Notes: generated from the sequence alone by a model not told the origin. A stretch of 64,000 nt of DNA from Euborellia annulipes (GCA_023213315.1 JAKCPI010002824.1:124001-188000); one strand, 5' to 3'. Counted from the first letter of the stretch, positions 10,345-22,497 are shown. Program-made: numbers and translations.

Positions 10345-13019
10345 TATTACTGTTTACTTTTCAAATAGCTACTAAATTCGGTTTGTGCAAAAGAAATGAG
10401 TTTTGTTTCAATTTAGATTGTTTTAAAGCAAAATATTTGATTATTAGATTTTTTTAAGAACAAATTAAAATGACCTGGAAACATTTGTGACATTTATACT
10501 CTAAAAACAATCCTTTTATTCAATGTATTGTAATTTTTTCAGAGTATATTATATATTATAACAAAAAAAAAAAACAATTATATAAAATATATTGGTCAAG
10601 TTTATAAATTACTGCAAAAAAAAAAAATGAATAAATTATGTAAATTATCTCCTTAGATTATTTATTGGTTAAATAATTTCTTAAAATTGTGTAATATAAA
10701 TGACACGTTTGTTATGACTCTTATGTTCTTTAAGTAGTATAAAAAAATATTCTTAAAATTGAAAATTTATCAAGAATGACCTTTGAATATATATTATATT
10801 ATAGATATATGGAAAGAAATTTTCTCGGGTTGAGTCGCTTTGGTTGTTGGGATCACTAGCGGTCCAAGGGAGGGGACAGAAAATATATTAATATTACCGG
10901 TATAAATAATAGTAATAATACCAATGCTTTTTATTAATGCTAATTCCCTGAATCAAGAATATAAGAAAACATAATTACCATCCATTCATGAATGCACCAA
11001 TGCACCACCCTTCAATCTATACCAAAAATTTTGTGGTTTCCCCGCCCCTCTGAACCAAATCCTGGTACGGCTATTGGTTGAGATTAAGTAAATCTCGACA
11101 CGATTCAAACCGAGAAAATCTCTTCACAAACATTCAGTTGTGAAAATCTTACAGAATATATATATAGAGATGTACAGAATTTTTTTTAAAAGACCTGTTA
11201 ACTTTATCCTAATGTTAAATTAATTTTATGGAAATGTTACATTAATTTTGTGGAAAGAAATAAATGAATAATAAATAATCTTTTAAGAGAATCCTAATTC
11301 ACAAGTTTCTTTTTCACTCTGATAAGTAGGATTTATAGTTATATAATAGTGTGGGTTGACAATATAATGGCCAAGGATCTGTTAAAAATTTTGAGGCCGA
11401 ATTGAACATTCGTGATGTATGAAGAAAGAAACCTTTCCTTGTTTCAAAAATTAAATCTATCCATTCTATCTCTGAAACTTTCTTCCGAACATCGCTTTTT
11501 TGTCGATTATGGTATGTTGAGATCGTTCATGTTGTCTTCTTTCATCTAATCCTTTTGCATTTTTAGATCTTGGCTTCTTATAGACAACCAGGGATTTTCC
11601 CTGATTTAATAAAGTTGTTTGAAGAATTTATGTTTTCACAGTTGAAGTTGCTTGAAATGACAGAATGGCGAATTGAGATTTTCCATTCAGTATATAAGAA
11701 AATCCAAAAATAAATATTTTGACAGGATATTTCCTTTTCACGTGAAAGTTTATTTGGAGACTTTATCAAGGCTTGTAATTAGTCAGGTTTGGTTCAATGG
11801 AACGTCGGTTTCTTATTTATTAATTTGTTGTTTTCTTATTTTTCTTTCTTTATTTGGACATTTGAAAAAAGCAGCAAGACGAGTTTTTTAAATGGTTTTC
11901 AGATGGTAGCACCAATCACTCATAAATTATATGTCAATCTTTAAAATTAATCATTTAAAGAGAGGTTGCTTAAAAAATTAATATTTAGATTAATAAATTA
12001 AATAAATAAAGGAAATAATGACAACCTTGAAAATAGAAAAGTTTAAAACTTGATACAATAAATTTCTTGACCATGGCATTATTTAACACATGAGTGGTCA
12101 TAAATCAAGCATGCAATAATCACATAGATTGATATTATCGAAACTTTATCATTATTTAAATAATATATTAAAAAATAATCTTACCCATTAGAGATCCAGC
12201 AATGATTACTAATCCTAACAATTTACTGATAGTTGACTTCATACATGGTACTGAAAAAAAAACCAAAGAATATAAAAATTAAAAAAATGACATTGAATAT
12301 AAATTTTTTTCTAAATGAATTATAGTGATTGTAGAGATGTTTTAAAGATTTAAATAGTTTTTATAAATAAGAAGCTTATTTTAATAAGAAAATTAATTAA
12401 TTTATTAAACATACCATCTGAAAAATTATGTTTTAAAAAATATTCATCAAAACATTTGTCACTTATCAAATACAATGCCACTGTTTTAAATGAAGTTGTC
12501 ATTTTGTAAGTTGTTATTTATTTAAATATAAAATAAATGTTTAAAAAATATAAAAATATATTAAAAAGAATGTGAATTAAAATAAAACTGAGCAAATGCA
12601 AAGTGTTATGTATTTCACTTTGACACGAACTGGACACGAAAGAGCGAGAGTGTGCGTGTAATGCGGTATCTGACAGGCTGCACTCACCTCTCTGCATGCA
12701 TTGATTGGTCTAGTGACAAAAGAAAATCACTAGCCCAGCCGCCGCAATTCAAAATGCACACAACGGTTTAGTCCAAGAGCTAGAGACGAAAATGGGCATG
12801 AGTTTTCTGAAGGCTAATATTTTCAGAATAGGTTGCATTTTAGTGATGGAAAGATACTCTAGAGTCAGCACTTCCAGTGCCGCGGCCTTTGGCGGGAATA
12901 AGCCGGTAAAGTTGCGGGAGGATGGTTTTTCGCAAATATCTCGAAAACTATGCAGCTTTCTGCAAAAATTCATCTAAGCTTATACAAAAATAATCGAAAT
13001 TAAATTACAAACAAAAATG
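10345..13019. other. AT-rich DNA; GC-richer patch at 12600-12980 unassigned
   Basis: No gene recognised. The patch at 12600-12980 has overlapping 60-75-codon frames on both strands and a sharp rise in GC. It may be a degraded element or a promoter region; I see no motif to decide. Confidence 0.35.
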
Positions 13020-13027
13020 ATCTAGTA

Positions 13028-13267
13028 CAGTGGTTCCCAACCGGTGTGCCCTGGCACCCAAGGGTGCCGCGAGATTGGCCAAGGGGTGCCGCGAGATTGT
13101 GAGATAAACAAAAAAAATTAAAGTTTATTATATTAAGGTGTACTTTACTTATTATATAATATATCAATTTAATTTTTTTTTATTCAAGGAAGGGTGCCCT
13201 TAGTGTGTAATGTTATTCCCAACGCACCTTTGGGGTGCCGTGGACTTCAAAAGGTTGGGAAACCTTG
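13028..13267. mobile_element. hAT-type MITE, 240 bp, 8-bp duplication ATCTAGTA
   Basis: Termini CAGTGGTTCCCAACC and GGTTGGGAAACCTTG, with ATCTAGTA exactly repeated at 13020-13027 and 13268-13275. The CAGTGGTTC end is a common hAT terminus. Confidence 0.88.
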
Positions 13268-13345
13268 ATCTAGTACATAATCATGCTAAAGTGAACGTTT
13301 CGGAGATTTAGAGGGGTAAAATTTATAATTCATATGAAAGGAGAC

Positions 13346-13523
13346 CATGGGCGTAACTAAAGAATTTGGCTGGGGGGGGGGCATGGGACCAACTATCCTC
13401 GCTGAGGGGGCCATGAGACCAGCTATCCCCCTGGGGGAGGGGTCTGGAAAGCCCGATATTTTCTCAATTTTTCTTGGGGCAGGGAGCTTTCTGGGGGAGG
13501 GCACCCCTCTAGTTACGTCCATG
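13346..13523. mobile_element. CATGGGCGTA-family MITE, 178 bp
   Basis: Begins CATGGGCGTAACTA and ends TAGTTACGTCCATG. The interior has long G runs. No target duplication is seen, so one flank has changed or the copy has rearranged. The overlapping open frames on both strands here are by-products. Confidence 0.65.
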
Positions 13524-13559
13524 CCCCTTAGGCTAGAAATTTTATATACAGATAGGGAA

Positions 13560-13890
13560 AAATTATAGATCTCATCTTTTTTGTTGAACAGATGATGAGA
13601 TATAATAAAAAATTTATTTTTAAGTATTCAATTTTAATTTCATGGGAATATATCCTCCAAGAAATTTTAAACTCATTACAAAAAATCCGATGCAAATCGG
13701 ATTTGTGGTTTTCAAGTTTCAGGCAATTGATTTATCAAAGTTTTTATTCGTAAATTGGTTTGGCCTCTTAATTTGTCCAAAGAAGGGGAGGTGCATGAGT
13801 GACAGGCCCCCCACCCCTGCCCTCTGATTGTCGTTGCTGAGAAAAGGCGCCAGCCGACTCCCTCCCCTTCCTCTTTTTTCTAAGAAAAAT
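13560..13890 (+). repeat. R3 repeat family, copy 1
   Basis: Shares, inverted, 'catcggattttttgtaatga' and flanking sequence with 25725-26000 and 31560-31860. It runs into a C-rich block ending near 13880. No recognised protein. Confidence 0.6.
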
Positions 13891-14373
13891 TATTTTTTGT
13901 TAAAAATAATAATTTAACACATATTTTTTTTAAACAAAAAAAAGATATATAAAAAAATATATATTTTTGCAATATTAAAGGTGAACTTAACTGTGCTAAA
14001 AGGCTCAAAGAATTTTTATATCAAAAGTCTCAATAATTTAAATAAAAATATTTCTTGATTTAGTGATAGAAAGAGAGACAAGGATGGAGATTCAGGTGGA
14101 AAAAAATCAAAATAGCAAGCAAGTGGGAGGTAGCCAAGTGACATTAATTAAAAATAATTTTATGATCTCAATTAAACACAACATAAAGCTTATTATATTA
14201 TTATCTATTCTGTATTAAATTTCACATAAATTAAGAATCTGCAGGAAAAATTTCGATATTTCTAAAAATATGAGATTTTTTAATTAAACCATGTAGATGA
14301 GAATTAAGATTCTTCTATTGTTATTTTTGTACATAAAACATTTAAAGATATCTAATATAAAGAGTATTATCTT

Positions 14374-14720
14374 CAGAGGCGTACCGAGGCAGTTGGAGGC
14401 CTGGGGCGAAACTAGAAGAGGGGGCCTAATATTGAATTTTTTTTTTGGGGGGTGCTCATCTTTAAATATCCTTCTCCTCCATAAACAAAAATATTTTTAA
14501 AATACCGTATATCCCTGAACCCCAAGGGCCCCGAGGCCTCTCAAAGAGAAATTTTCATTACATTTTTTTTTTTTTTTATCTAAATTTTTCCGTTTTTACT
14601 TGAGTTCTGAGGGCCCCGGGGCCTCTCAAAGAAAAATTTTCATTAAATTTTTTTTTATAATATGGGGGCCTATGCCGGCTCGGGGCCTGGGGCGGACCGC
14701 CCCCCCTCGGTACGCCACTG
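14374..14720. mobile_element. hAT-type MITE, 347 bp, 8-bp duplication ATTATCTT
   Basis: Termini CAGAGGCGTACCGAGG and CCTCGGTACGCCACTG; ATTATCTT at 14366-14373 and 14721-14728. The interior contains tandemly similar GGGGCC-rich blocks. Confidence 0.85.
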
Positions 14721-14744
14721 ATTATCTTATAGACTCTCACGAAG

Positions 14745-15000
14745 CATTAAACACTCGCCTATTTTTATAAAAAAATATACATGTGCTAAAATTTGTGCCG
14801 CAACAACAATGACAACTTTGTGCCTAATTAGTTTATAAGCCTACAAGGCCAGAGGGTGGACGAATAAAATTTTGTCCGAAACGTCTCCTTTTCGGCATTT
14901 GGGATCCAAAGGCTCTCTTTATTTGCTGCCCCTGTACTTGCTCTCTTCCATTCCATAACATCAACAGCAACTTCTCTTCAACTTCTATAAAGTGTATTTA
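14745..15000 (+). repeat. Penelope-like pLTR family (PLR), copy 2
   Basis: Shares 'caacttttgtgcctaatta'-type sequence, a ribozyme-like hairpin and 'tttgctgcccctgtacttgc' with 1320-1560 and 34900-35215. It shows the conserved order: AT-rich lead, 'acaactttgtgcctaattag', hammerhead-like motif, 'gcaacttctcttcaacttct'. Confidence 0.6.
14839..14895 (+). ncRNA. Hammerhead-like motif, 5' core decayed
   Basis: Stem II GGAC/GUCC with GAAAC GUC intact, but the CUGANGA box reads CCAGAGG. It is a dead relative of the motif at 34995. Confidence 0.5.
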
Positions 15001-15470
15001 ATAACAAATCAATAAACTCTAATTTTATATCTTGTTTTGTTTTTAAAGAATTTACGAATATTCATGGAAATAAAGATATGACTGTATACTAATATTATTA
15101 AATTAAGTCGTGAAAATTATTAATAAAAACACTTATTTAATGATAAATAAAAAAATTCCTAGAGCTTTATAATTGATTCAAAAGACGAAGTTTGCATTTT
15201 TCCACAAATCTGTGTAAAAATAAGAGAGATGTATTAACTTTTTGAAAAGCGATGTTGCGCGAGAAAAAAAGCCTTGCCATGAGTTACGAGAGTGCACTTG
15301 CCTGATCTCTGAGCGCCGGTTGAATTAGAAAAAAAAAATTCACACTCTTCCAGCATTTGAAATAATTGTTAAATTGATTCATTTAATCTCTAAATGTGCA
15401 AATTTTATAAAATTTAATCGAAAACTTTATTTAATAATAGTTATAAAAATAAAAGACTGCATTTTATTAA
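15000..15470 (+). repeat. R2 repeat family, partial copy
   Basis: Shares 'gatataaaattg' lead, 'tttccacaaatctgtg', 'gaaaagcgatgttgcgcg' and 'cttccagcatttgaaata' with the R2 copies at 24000, 28005 and (inverted) 19375 and 33200. Confidence 0.5.
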
Positions 15471-15628
15471 ACCTTTGAGGTACAGAAAAGGAATATAAAT
15501 AAATAGAACACAAATGGGATGAAATAAGAATTATAATTTAGTTATGAAAGCAGACCAATAATTCAAAAAAAAATATTTTAATTTATACATTCATATTACT
15601 TGTCTATAAATATACAAATATATATTTA

Positions 15629-15952
15629 CATGGGCGTAACTAGAGAATTTGGCTGGGGGGGGGCCGTAGGACCAGTCATCCTAGCTGGGGGGGGGGACAT
15701 AGGACCCGCTATCCTCCGGTGGGCCTGCAAAGCCCCATATTTTCTCAATTTTTCTTGGGGCAAGGAGCTTTCTGGGAGGGCCTAGAGCCTTCTGGGGGGT
15801 CAGCCCCCCGGTACCCCCCTAGTTACGCCCATCCCCCCCCCAGGAAGCTCCTTGCACCAAGAAAAATTGAGAAAATATGGGGCTTTGCAGGCCCACCGGA
15901 GGATAGCTGGTCCCATGCCCCCCCCCAGCCAAATTCTCTAGTTACGCCCATA
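15629..15952. mobile_element. CATGGGCGTA-family MITE plus inverted partial second copy
   Basis: A copy from 15629 (CATGGGCGTAACTAG) to about 15833 is followed by an inverted partial copy ending CTCTAGTTACGCCCAT. The two share 'tttctcaatttttcttgggg' in opposite orientation, so the block is a hairpin. G/C runs of 8-10 at each end. Confidence 0.65.
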
Positions 15953-15954
15953 TG

Positions 15955-16537
15955 TGCTTGTCACGCCAGATTTTTCGTGTCGACATATATTTAGTTTCCG
16001 TCGATATATTAGAATTCAAGATGTAAAATTTATAAGTATGGGAAAATATTTATATTTTGTTACCATGACAACCATTTCTCCTATCTTTCCTATGAAATAC
16101 AAGAGTAAAATGTGCTTCAGAAGATTTCAATGGCAAAATGAGAATATACATTTTAAAGAGCATCTAACAAATAATTGATTTTTGAATTTTAATCAAAATC
16201 TTTGGAGAGAATTTTGAGAAAATCGAAAAAAATACTGAAAAAATACATCAGTAAAGTACTAGTACTTTTTGGCCAATTTTGATTAAAAGCTTATTTTCAA
16301 GGTCCAGGGGAGTGTTTAACTTAAATATAAAATTTCAACCTCCTAGCTCAATTCCTTCATGCTTAAAATTGAACACAGACAGACACACATACACAGACCA
16401 TGTGGCGAAAACTACTTTTTTAGACTCAGGGGACCTCAAAACGTAAATATCTATCAAAATCTTGTCATAGAATTTTTGACATGAAACCAAAACTTTCTCC
16501 CTCTATATATTAAATATAGAGGTAAGAGAAAGTAAAA
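15955..16537 (-). repeat. R1 family, near-complete copy
   Basis: Inverted relative to 5187. Contains the whole body from 'gtcgacatatatttagtttc' to the CTTTCTCTTACC end hairpin, with a short (CA)n stretch at the variable microsatellite position. Confidence 0.75.
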
Positions 16538-16905
16538 AATAAATTACGGTTACTAAAAAATTATGACGAGAGAAGAATTTTTGACATGTTCGTAATACTT
16601 TCTCTCCCTATATATTTCATATATGGACCCTGTTACGCATTAGTGTGTCAAACGCCAGCCACCGAGATTTGAGAAAATTAACATTAAAGTTTTTTGTTTT
16701 CATTGGATTATACAGTAGAACCTCGATAAGTTAAACCTCGCTAAGTTCAAAACCTCCGTAACTTAAAATTTTTTTCAATTCCCTTCCCTTGACAGCGTAA
16801 AACCTCTATTGCTTAAAGAACAAAACCTCTGTAACTTAAACAAATATTTTGATCATAGCCCTCGATAACTTAAAATAATATTTTGGTGACCTCTATAACT
16901 TAAAG

Positions 16906-17098
16906 CAGTGGTTTCCAAACTTTTTTGATGTGCGGCCCACTTTTTCCATAAAAAAAAAAACGCTGAGGCTCAGTATATGCACATATATAACCTATATATA
17001 CTGTATATAATTTTTATCATTTCTTAGACATCCGCGGCCCAGTTCCAATCATCCCGCGGCCCACAACTGGGCCGCGGCCCACGGGTTGGGAACCACTG
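16906..17098. mobile_element. hAT-type MITE, 193 bp, 8-bp duplication ACTTAAAG
   Basis: Termini CAGTGGTTTCCAAAC and GGTTGGGAACCACTG, with ACTTAAAG at 16898-16905 and 17099-17106. Same hAT group as the element at 13028. Nested inside the pogo-type element. Confidence 0.88.
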
Positions 17099-17327
17099 AC
17101 TTAAAGTATTTCTTTACATATCATCGAAAAAATAGTTGATGCAGAAAATCAAAAATACATGAAGCAGAAAAAAATTACTGATTTTTTTGTAAATAAATAA
17201 ATCTATTAATTTAATTTATATTTAATTAAACTATTCTAAATAAACAAATAAATCAAACGAAATTCCTTTTTCACTCACGTGCCCACAGTCAATAAACCTC
17301 GGTACGTTAAAAATTATATTCAATAAC

Positions 17328-17576
17328 CATGGGCGTAGCCAGACATCTTGTTAGGGGGGCCAACCCCTCGTTAGCGCGAGAGGGGGGTTGCAATTAATAT
17401 ATACATAGATTATTTAATTAAATTAAAAAAATTAAATTAATGTAGTGGATTGGGGCGTTAAAAAAAATAATTCCCAATGGGAAAAATATATATTTGTTTG
17501 TTTTTTTCAATTTTTAGGACAAGCCAGGAGGGGGGAAGCAACGGCCCTCCCCTGCCTCCCCCTGGCTACGCCCATG
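17328..17576. mobile_element. CATGGGCGTA-family MITE, 249 bp, 8-bp duplication TCAATAAC
   Basis: Termini CATGGGCGTAGCCAG and CTGGCTACGCCCATG; TCAATAAC at 17320-17327 and 17577-17584. Nested inside the pogo-type element. Near-identical interior to the copy at 18384. Confidence 0.88.
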
Positions 17577-18383
17577 TCAATAACCTCTCTAACTTCAACT
17601 CTCGATAAGTAAAAAACTCGATAACTCAAATTTCTAACCGTTTCCCTTGAACTTTAACTTATCGAGGTTCTACTGTATATAATTTGTTTTTCTCAATTGT
17701 GCAAATAACATTAAATATAAATTTTTTTAGGACATATTTCATAAAAAATACTATTAATTAAAGCATTTGAAATATATTCCGTGCTTAACTCAATTTTTAA
17801 TTTTTTGGCGCTTGACACACTAATGCTTAACAGGGTAAGAGAAAAAAAAAACTATAAAATGTAAGTTTGAAATCAAGAAGTTATTTTATTATATTAAAAC
17901 AATTTTTTTTTTTTTAATTGTGCAGATGTTTTCAGTTCTGGGAATATAGTAATATAATTTTAATTTTATTGCTTTTTTAATTGATTCTCAGAAGGCGTGA
18001 CGTCAGAGTGGATTGTTTGACTTGCAGACGGCAAACCGGTTTTGTGTTCAAGACAGATGATCTTTTCTCTCACTCGCACTCGCAGTTTGCGTCTCTTTCT
18101 ACTCGATGAATAAATCACAGGGAAAGAAAATGTTATTTCTATTATTTTAAATATATTGAATTTTTTATTTACTGTTCGTTCGATGTTGCTATAAATGATT
18201 CGTTGTTTTGAATGCCCTGTTAAATAAAAAGAGTCAAGATATGTTGATATTAAAATCAAAAGATTATTTAATTAAACTTATTAAATGCAATCAGATTTTC
18301 TTCTACTATTTACTTTTTTAAAAATAATTAATCTTTTAATAAACCTTAGTTTCAAACTTGCATTTTAAATGTTGACTACTTGA

Positions 18384-18630
18384 CATGGGCGTAGCCAGAC
18401 ATCTTGTTAGGGGGGCAACCCCTCGTTAGGACGAGGGGGGTTTGAAATTAATATATACATAGATTATTAATTATTTATTTAAATGAAAAAAATTAAATTA
18501 ATGTAGTGGATTGGGGCGTTAAAAAAAAATTCCCAATGGGAAAAATATATATATATTTTTTTTTTTTTAATTTTTAGGACAAGCCAGGGGGGGGCAACGG
18601 CCCCCCTGCCTCCCCCTGGCTACGCCCATG
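18384..18630. mobile_element. CATGGGCGTA-family MITE, 247 bp, 8-bp duplication CTACTTGA
   Basis: Same termini as the 17328 copy; CTACTTGA at 18376-18383 and 18631-18638. The sister repeat at 21600 lacks the element at the same place, which confirms insertion. Confidence 0.9.
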
Positions 18631-18868
18631 CTACTTGAAATAATCTATGGTTATTTTTCAAAATTTTAATCTCATATTTGGATATTTTATACACAATAGA
18701 GAATCCTAAATAAATACAAAATTTCATAAGAATTGGAAAAAAAATTTTTAAATTTTTTTAAATGGGTAAAAAGTTCAAAAGGGGGACCACTTCAAACAAT
18801 TTTCAAAAAATATTACTAATATACTGTACTTTTTAAAAGGGCATCCAAATAATAATTAATTTATATGA

Positions 18869-19374
18869 TTTTTTTTTTAACATTCACACTTTTTTCTCAT
18901 TCACACTCACATTCACACTGTATTTTCGGCAACTCAGGCCATATAAGACATTTACGATAACCGTTATTGATTTAATATACATATATGGGGTCCAAGGGCG
19001 GATCCAGAGGTGTTTCTCGGGGGGTAATCTGGTGTGACTCTTCGCACAGCACACTATTTTTTCTTAATTTCGGTAACTTAAAGGCTCATTCTGTACTTGT
19101 TTGCCAGAATATAAATACAAATCAAATTTTTAAGTATTAATTTTTAAAATTTTACATTCAAAATACATTTTTTTTTTCAAATCTCAGGGGAGGTAATTAT
19201 CCCCTTAACCCCCCCCCCCCCCTTGTATCCGCCCTTGATGGGGTCCAGGCATTTTTATTTAAGCCATTTGGTATCCAATTGGCTTAAATAAAATCATCGG
19301 ACTGCCCGGAGTCCGAACCCGCGACGTTTGGTATACGAGGTTAGCACGCTAACCTCTACACCAAGCCCCGAGAA
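18869..19374 (-). mobile_element. tRNA-derived SINE (family S), full length, split by a MITE
   Basis: Minus-strand SINE: tRNA-like head at 19290-19371 with A box (TGGTGTAGAGGTTAGCGTG) and B box (GGGTTCGGACTCC type), the ATAACGGTTATCG core, a GTGTGAATG-rich tail and poly(A) (poly(T) at 18869). Flanking AATTTATATG direct repeats mark target-primed insertion. A hAT-type MITE sits inside at 18993-19237. Confidence 0.8.
18993..19237. mobile_element. hAT-type MITE, 245 bp, 8-bp duplication ATGGGGTC
   Basis: Termini CAAGGGCGGATCCAG and TTGTATCCGCCCTTG; ATGGGGTC at 18985-18992 and 19238-19245. Inserted within a SINE. A run of 12 or more C near the right end. Confidence 0.88.
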
Positions 19375-20030
19375 CAATTTATATGGATTTTATTATTTAA
19401 TATATTTATGAGAAGCATCTCTTTGATTGAAGACAAAATTTTTGAAATTTTATTTTTTCTCAAAAGATTGAATTTTTTATAGATAAATATGCAGTCTTTT
19501 ATTCTTATAGTTAAATAAAGTTTCGAATAAAATTTTATAAAAGCATAAAAAGATGAAATCAATCAATTTGTCAATTATTTCAAACGATGGGAGAGCATCA
19601 ATTTGTTTTTTCTAATTCAATCTGCGCCCAGAGTGCAGCCATGGAGCCTCGCTTCACTCTTGTCTAGGCTTTTCTTCACGCGCAAATTCGCTTTTCAAAA
19701 AGTCGCTCTATCTCTCTTATTTGTCGTTGGATTTGTGGAAAAATGCAAAACTGGTCTTTTCGATCAATTATAAAGCTATAGACAATTTTTTTATTTAACT
19801 ACGATCACATAAAATGGGGGTTTATTTATTGCCTTTTACATCTTCAAATTTTAAATGCCTCTTTCATTTTCTAATTATCCTAATTTATTGTTTTTTAATT
19901 AAATAAACACATTTAGGCCTTGATATTGATTAAATAACTTAGTATATAAAATATTCAAGCAAAATCAATGAAATTTTAGTCTCAAAACGTTCTGAAATTT
20001 ATTTTGACATATTAATTTTTACTTTCTCTT
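19375..20030 (-). repeat. R2 repeat, minus copy (inverted partner at 23985-24660)
   Basis: About 650 bp closely matching, in reverse, the block 23985-24660. Shared landmarks: 'tgagaagcatctctttgatt', 'gagcatcaatttgttttttc', 'catttaggccttgatattga'. No recognised coding sequence. Confidence 0.75.
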
Positions 20031-20049
20031 AAAATTCAAAAATCAATTA

Positions 20050-21030
20050 TTTTTACTTTCTCTTACCTCTATATATATGTTAATATATATAGAGAGAGAA
20101 AGTATTGGATTCATGTCAAAAATTCGATGTCGAGATTTTGATGGATCTTCACGTTTTGAAGTCCCCTGAATCCAAAAAAGTGGTTTTCGCGACATGGTCT
20201 GTCTGTCTGTCTGTGTGTCTGTGAACAAAATATCTCAAGAACGAAAAGAGCTAGGAAGTTGAAATTTTATATTTAAGTTAGGCACCCCCATGGGACGTGA
20301 CACAAAGCTTTTGAACAAAATCTACCAAAGAGTACTAGTACTTTACTGATGCACTTTTTCAGTTTTTTTCGATTTTCTCAAAATTTGCTCCAACGATTTT
20401 TTTTAAAATTCTTATATCAACTATTTTTTAGTTGCTCTTTAAAATGTATATTCTCATTTTGTGATTGAAATCTTCTGAAGACCACTTTACTCTTGTACTC
20501 CATAGAAAAGATAGGAGAAATGGTTGCCATGGTAACAAAATATAAACATTTTGCCATACTTATAAATTTTACATCGCCCACGGGGCGTGGTGTAGAGGTT
20601 AGCGTGCTAACCTCATATACCAAACGTCGCGGGTTCGGACCCCAGGCAGTCCGATGATTTTATTTAAGCCATCTGGATACCAGATGGCTTAAGCCATCTG
20701 GATACCAGATGGCTTAAATAAAAATGCCTGGACCCTAATATATATAAATTCATAAATAACGGTTATCGTAAATGTCTTATATGGCCTGAGCTGCCGAAAA
20801 GACAGTGTGAATGTGTGTGTGAGTGTGAATGAGAAAAAAGTGTGAATGTTTTTTTTTCTAAAAAAAAAAAAAAAATTTTACATCTTGAAAATCGAATGTA
20901 CCGTACTGTCGGAAACTAAATACATGTCGACACAAAAAATCTGGTGTGACAAGCACAGAACACAACTTTCGATTACCGAAGATAAGAGAAAGTTGTGTGC
21001 TGTGCGCCAGTCACACCAGATTTTTTAGAT
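20050..21030 (+). repeat. R1 family, complete copy with SINE inserted
   Basis: R1 body at 20050-20574, SINE at 20575-20872, then the R1 end (20878-21030) with the full ATCTGGTGTGAC...GTCACACCAGAT hairpin. The (GTCT)n tract lies at 20198-20222. Confidence 0.8.
20575..20872 (+). mobile_element. tRNA-derived SINE (family S), full length
   Basis: Head with A box TGGTGTAGAGGTTAGCGTG and B box GGGTTCGGACCCC, a duplicated 'agccatctggataccagatg' stretch, the ATAACGGTTATCG core, a (TG)n-rich tail and poly(A). The target duplication AATTTTACATC surrounds it. Pol III transcription from the internal boxes is the known mode for this class. Confidence 0.82.
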
Positions 21031-21046
21031 GGTGTTCTCATTTTGC

Positions 21047-21600
21047 TCTCAAAATTGTTTGAAGACCACTGAACTCTTGTACTTCATAGGAAAGATAAAA
21101 AATACACTATTTTCTCATTCACACACTCAGTCTTTTGCTTAACATAAATATAAAATTTCAACCTCTTAGTTCCTTCATGCTTTAAATTGAACAAAAACAG
21201 ACACACAGACAGACCACGTAGCAAAAACCACTTTTTTGGATCCAGGGGCCTCAAAACGTGTATATCCATCAAAATCTCGACATCAAATTTTTTACATGGA
21301 ACCAATACTTTCTCTCCAGAACACAACTTTAGATTACCGAAGGTAAGAGAAAGTTGTGTACTGTGCGACCAGTCACACCAAATGTTTTAACTTATATTAA
21401 AAAAAACTCCTTGTGTGTGTGTGTCTGTCTGTGTAATTTGCTTTTTTCTTAAATTTATTACACCCAATAAAAAAAAAATCTGGTGTGACTGGCGCACAGC
21501 ACACAACTTTCTCTTACCCTTCGGTAAGAGAAAGTTGTGCACTGTGCTGGTCACACCAGATTTTTTGTGTCGAGATATATTTAGTTTCCCATAGCACCTT
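21047..21600. repeat. Scrambled R1 fragments
   Basis: Plus fragment 21047-21100, minus fragment 21143-21320, then two terminal hairpins at 21321-21382 and 21478-21562. The second is almost perfectly paired (ACTTTCTCTTACC / GGTAAGAGAAAGT). Confidence 0.6.
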
Positions 21601-21800
21601 AGTTTCAAACTTGCATTTTAAATGTTGATTGCTTGAAATAAACTATGGTTATTTTTCAAAATTTTAATCTCATATTTGGACATTTTATACACAATATAGA
21701 TTCGTAAATAAATACAAAATTTCATAAGAATTGGAAAAAAAAATTTTAAATGCGTAAAAAGTTCCAAAGGGGACCCCCTTTTGAATCGAAATTAACATAC
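21594..21800 (+). repeat. Direct repeat of 18350-18800 without the MITE (empty site)
   Basis: Matches 'cttagtttcaaacttgcatt' through 'aagaattggaaaaaaaattt' of the earlier block. At the position of the MITE insertion it reads gattgcttgaaataa uninterrupted. Confidence 0.75.
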
Positions 21801-21980
21801 AAATCCCTATAGGAAATTAACATTGGCCAAATGCGAAGATAAGGTAGAAAAATTTAAAACGCGTAGAAAGAGAGAAGATAATTTTGTGAGAGAGAGAGAT
21901 ATGTTTTCTCCGAAAAAAAAAATGGGCGTTGAAATAATAATTGATTTTTAATCTAATAAAAAGAAAAAGATTTAAATTCG

Positions 21981-22306
21981 GTTACCATGGCAACCATCTT
22001 TCCTATGAAGCACAAGAGTAAAGTGTGCTTCAAACAATTTTGAGGGCAAAACGAGAATATACATTTGAAAGAGCATCTAAAAAATAATTGATTTTTTGAA
22101 TTTTAATCAAAATCGTTAGAGCGAATTTTGAGAAAATCGAAAAAAACTGAAAAAGTACATCAGTAAAGTACTAGTACTTTTTGGCCGATTTTGATTAAAA
22201 GCTTATTTTTCCGGTCCCGGGGGGTGTTTAACTTAAATATAAAATTTCAGCCTCCTAGCTCAATTCCTTCATGCTTAAAATTGAACACACACAGACACAC
22301 ACACAC

Positions 22307-22348
<42 letters not shown>

Positions 22349-22497
22349 CATGTCGCGAAAACCACTTTTTTGGATTCAGGGGACCTCAAAACGTGAAGAT
22401 CCATCAAAATCTCGACATCGAATTTTTGACATGAAACCAATACTTTCTCTCTATATATATATATATTACATATATACATAGGTAAGAGAAAGTAAAA
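21981..22497 (-). repeat. R1 family, body copy with expanded (ACAG)n
   Basis: Minus copy lacking the terminal 3' hairpin. The microsatellite slot is expanded to about ten ACAG units (22307-22347), which produces the QTDRQTDRQTD-like frame. Confidence 0.75.

Larger units (their letters stand above)
16713..17675. mobile_element. pogo/Tigger-type nonautonomous element, 963 bp, TA duplication
   Basis: Terminal repeats CAGTAGAACCTCGATAAGTT and inverse, with TA on both sides. The interior repeats short 'acctc.ataacttaaa' units rather than coding sequence. It hosts two hAT-type insertions at 16906 and 17328. Confidence 0.8.
16626..17836. mobile_element. Outer element with GGACCCTGTTACGC termini, three levels of nesting
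   Basis: Ends GGACCCTGTTACGCATTAGT and the inverse (ACTAATGCTTAACAGGG). A second copy lies at 47223-47621. The interior is split by the pogo-type element 16713-17675. Confidence 0.65.

Noticed and set aside
22191..22481. Recurring frame with QTDRQTDRQTD and a conserved tail seen in many places
   Set aside because: It recurs because R1 is a repeat. The frame shifts with microsatellite length, is open on both strands, and has no start in common.
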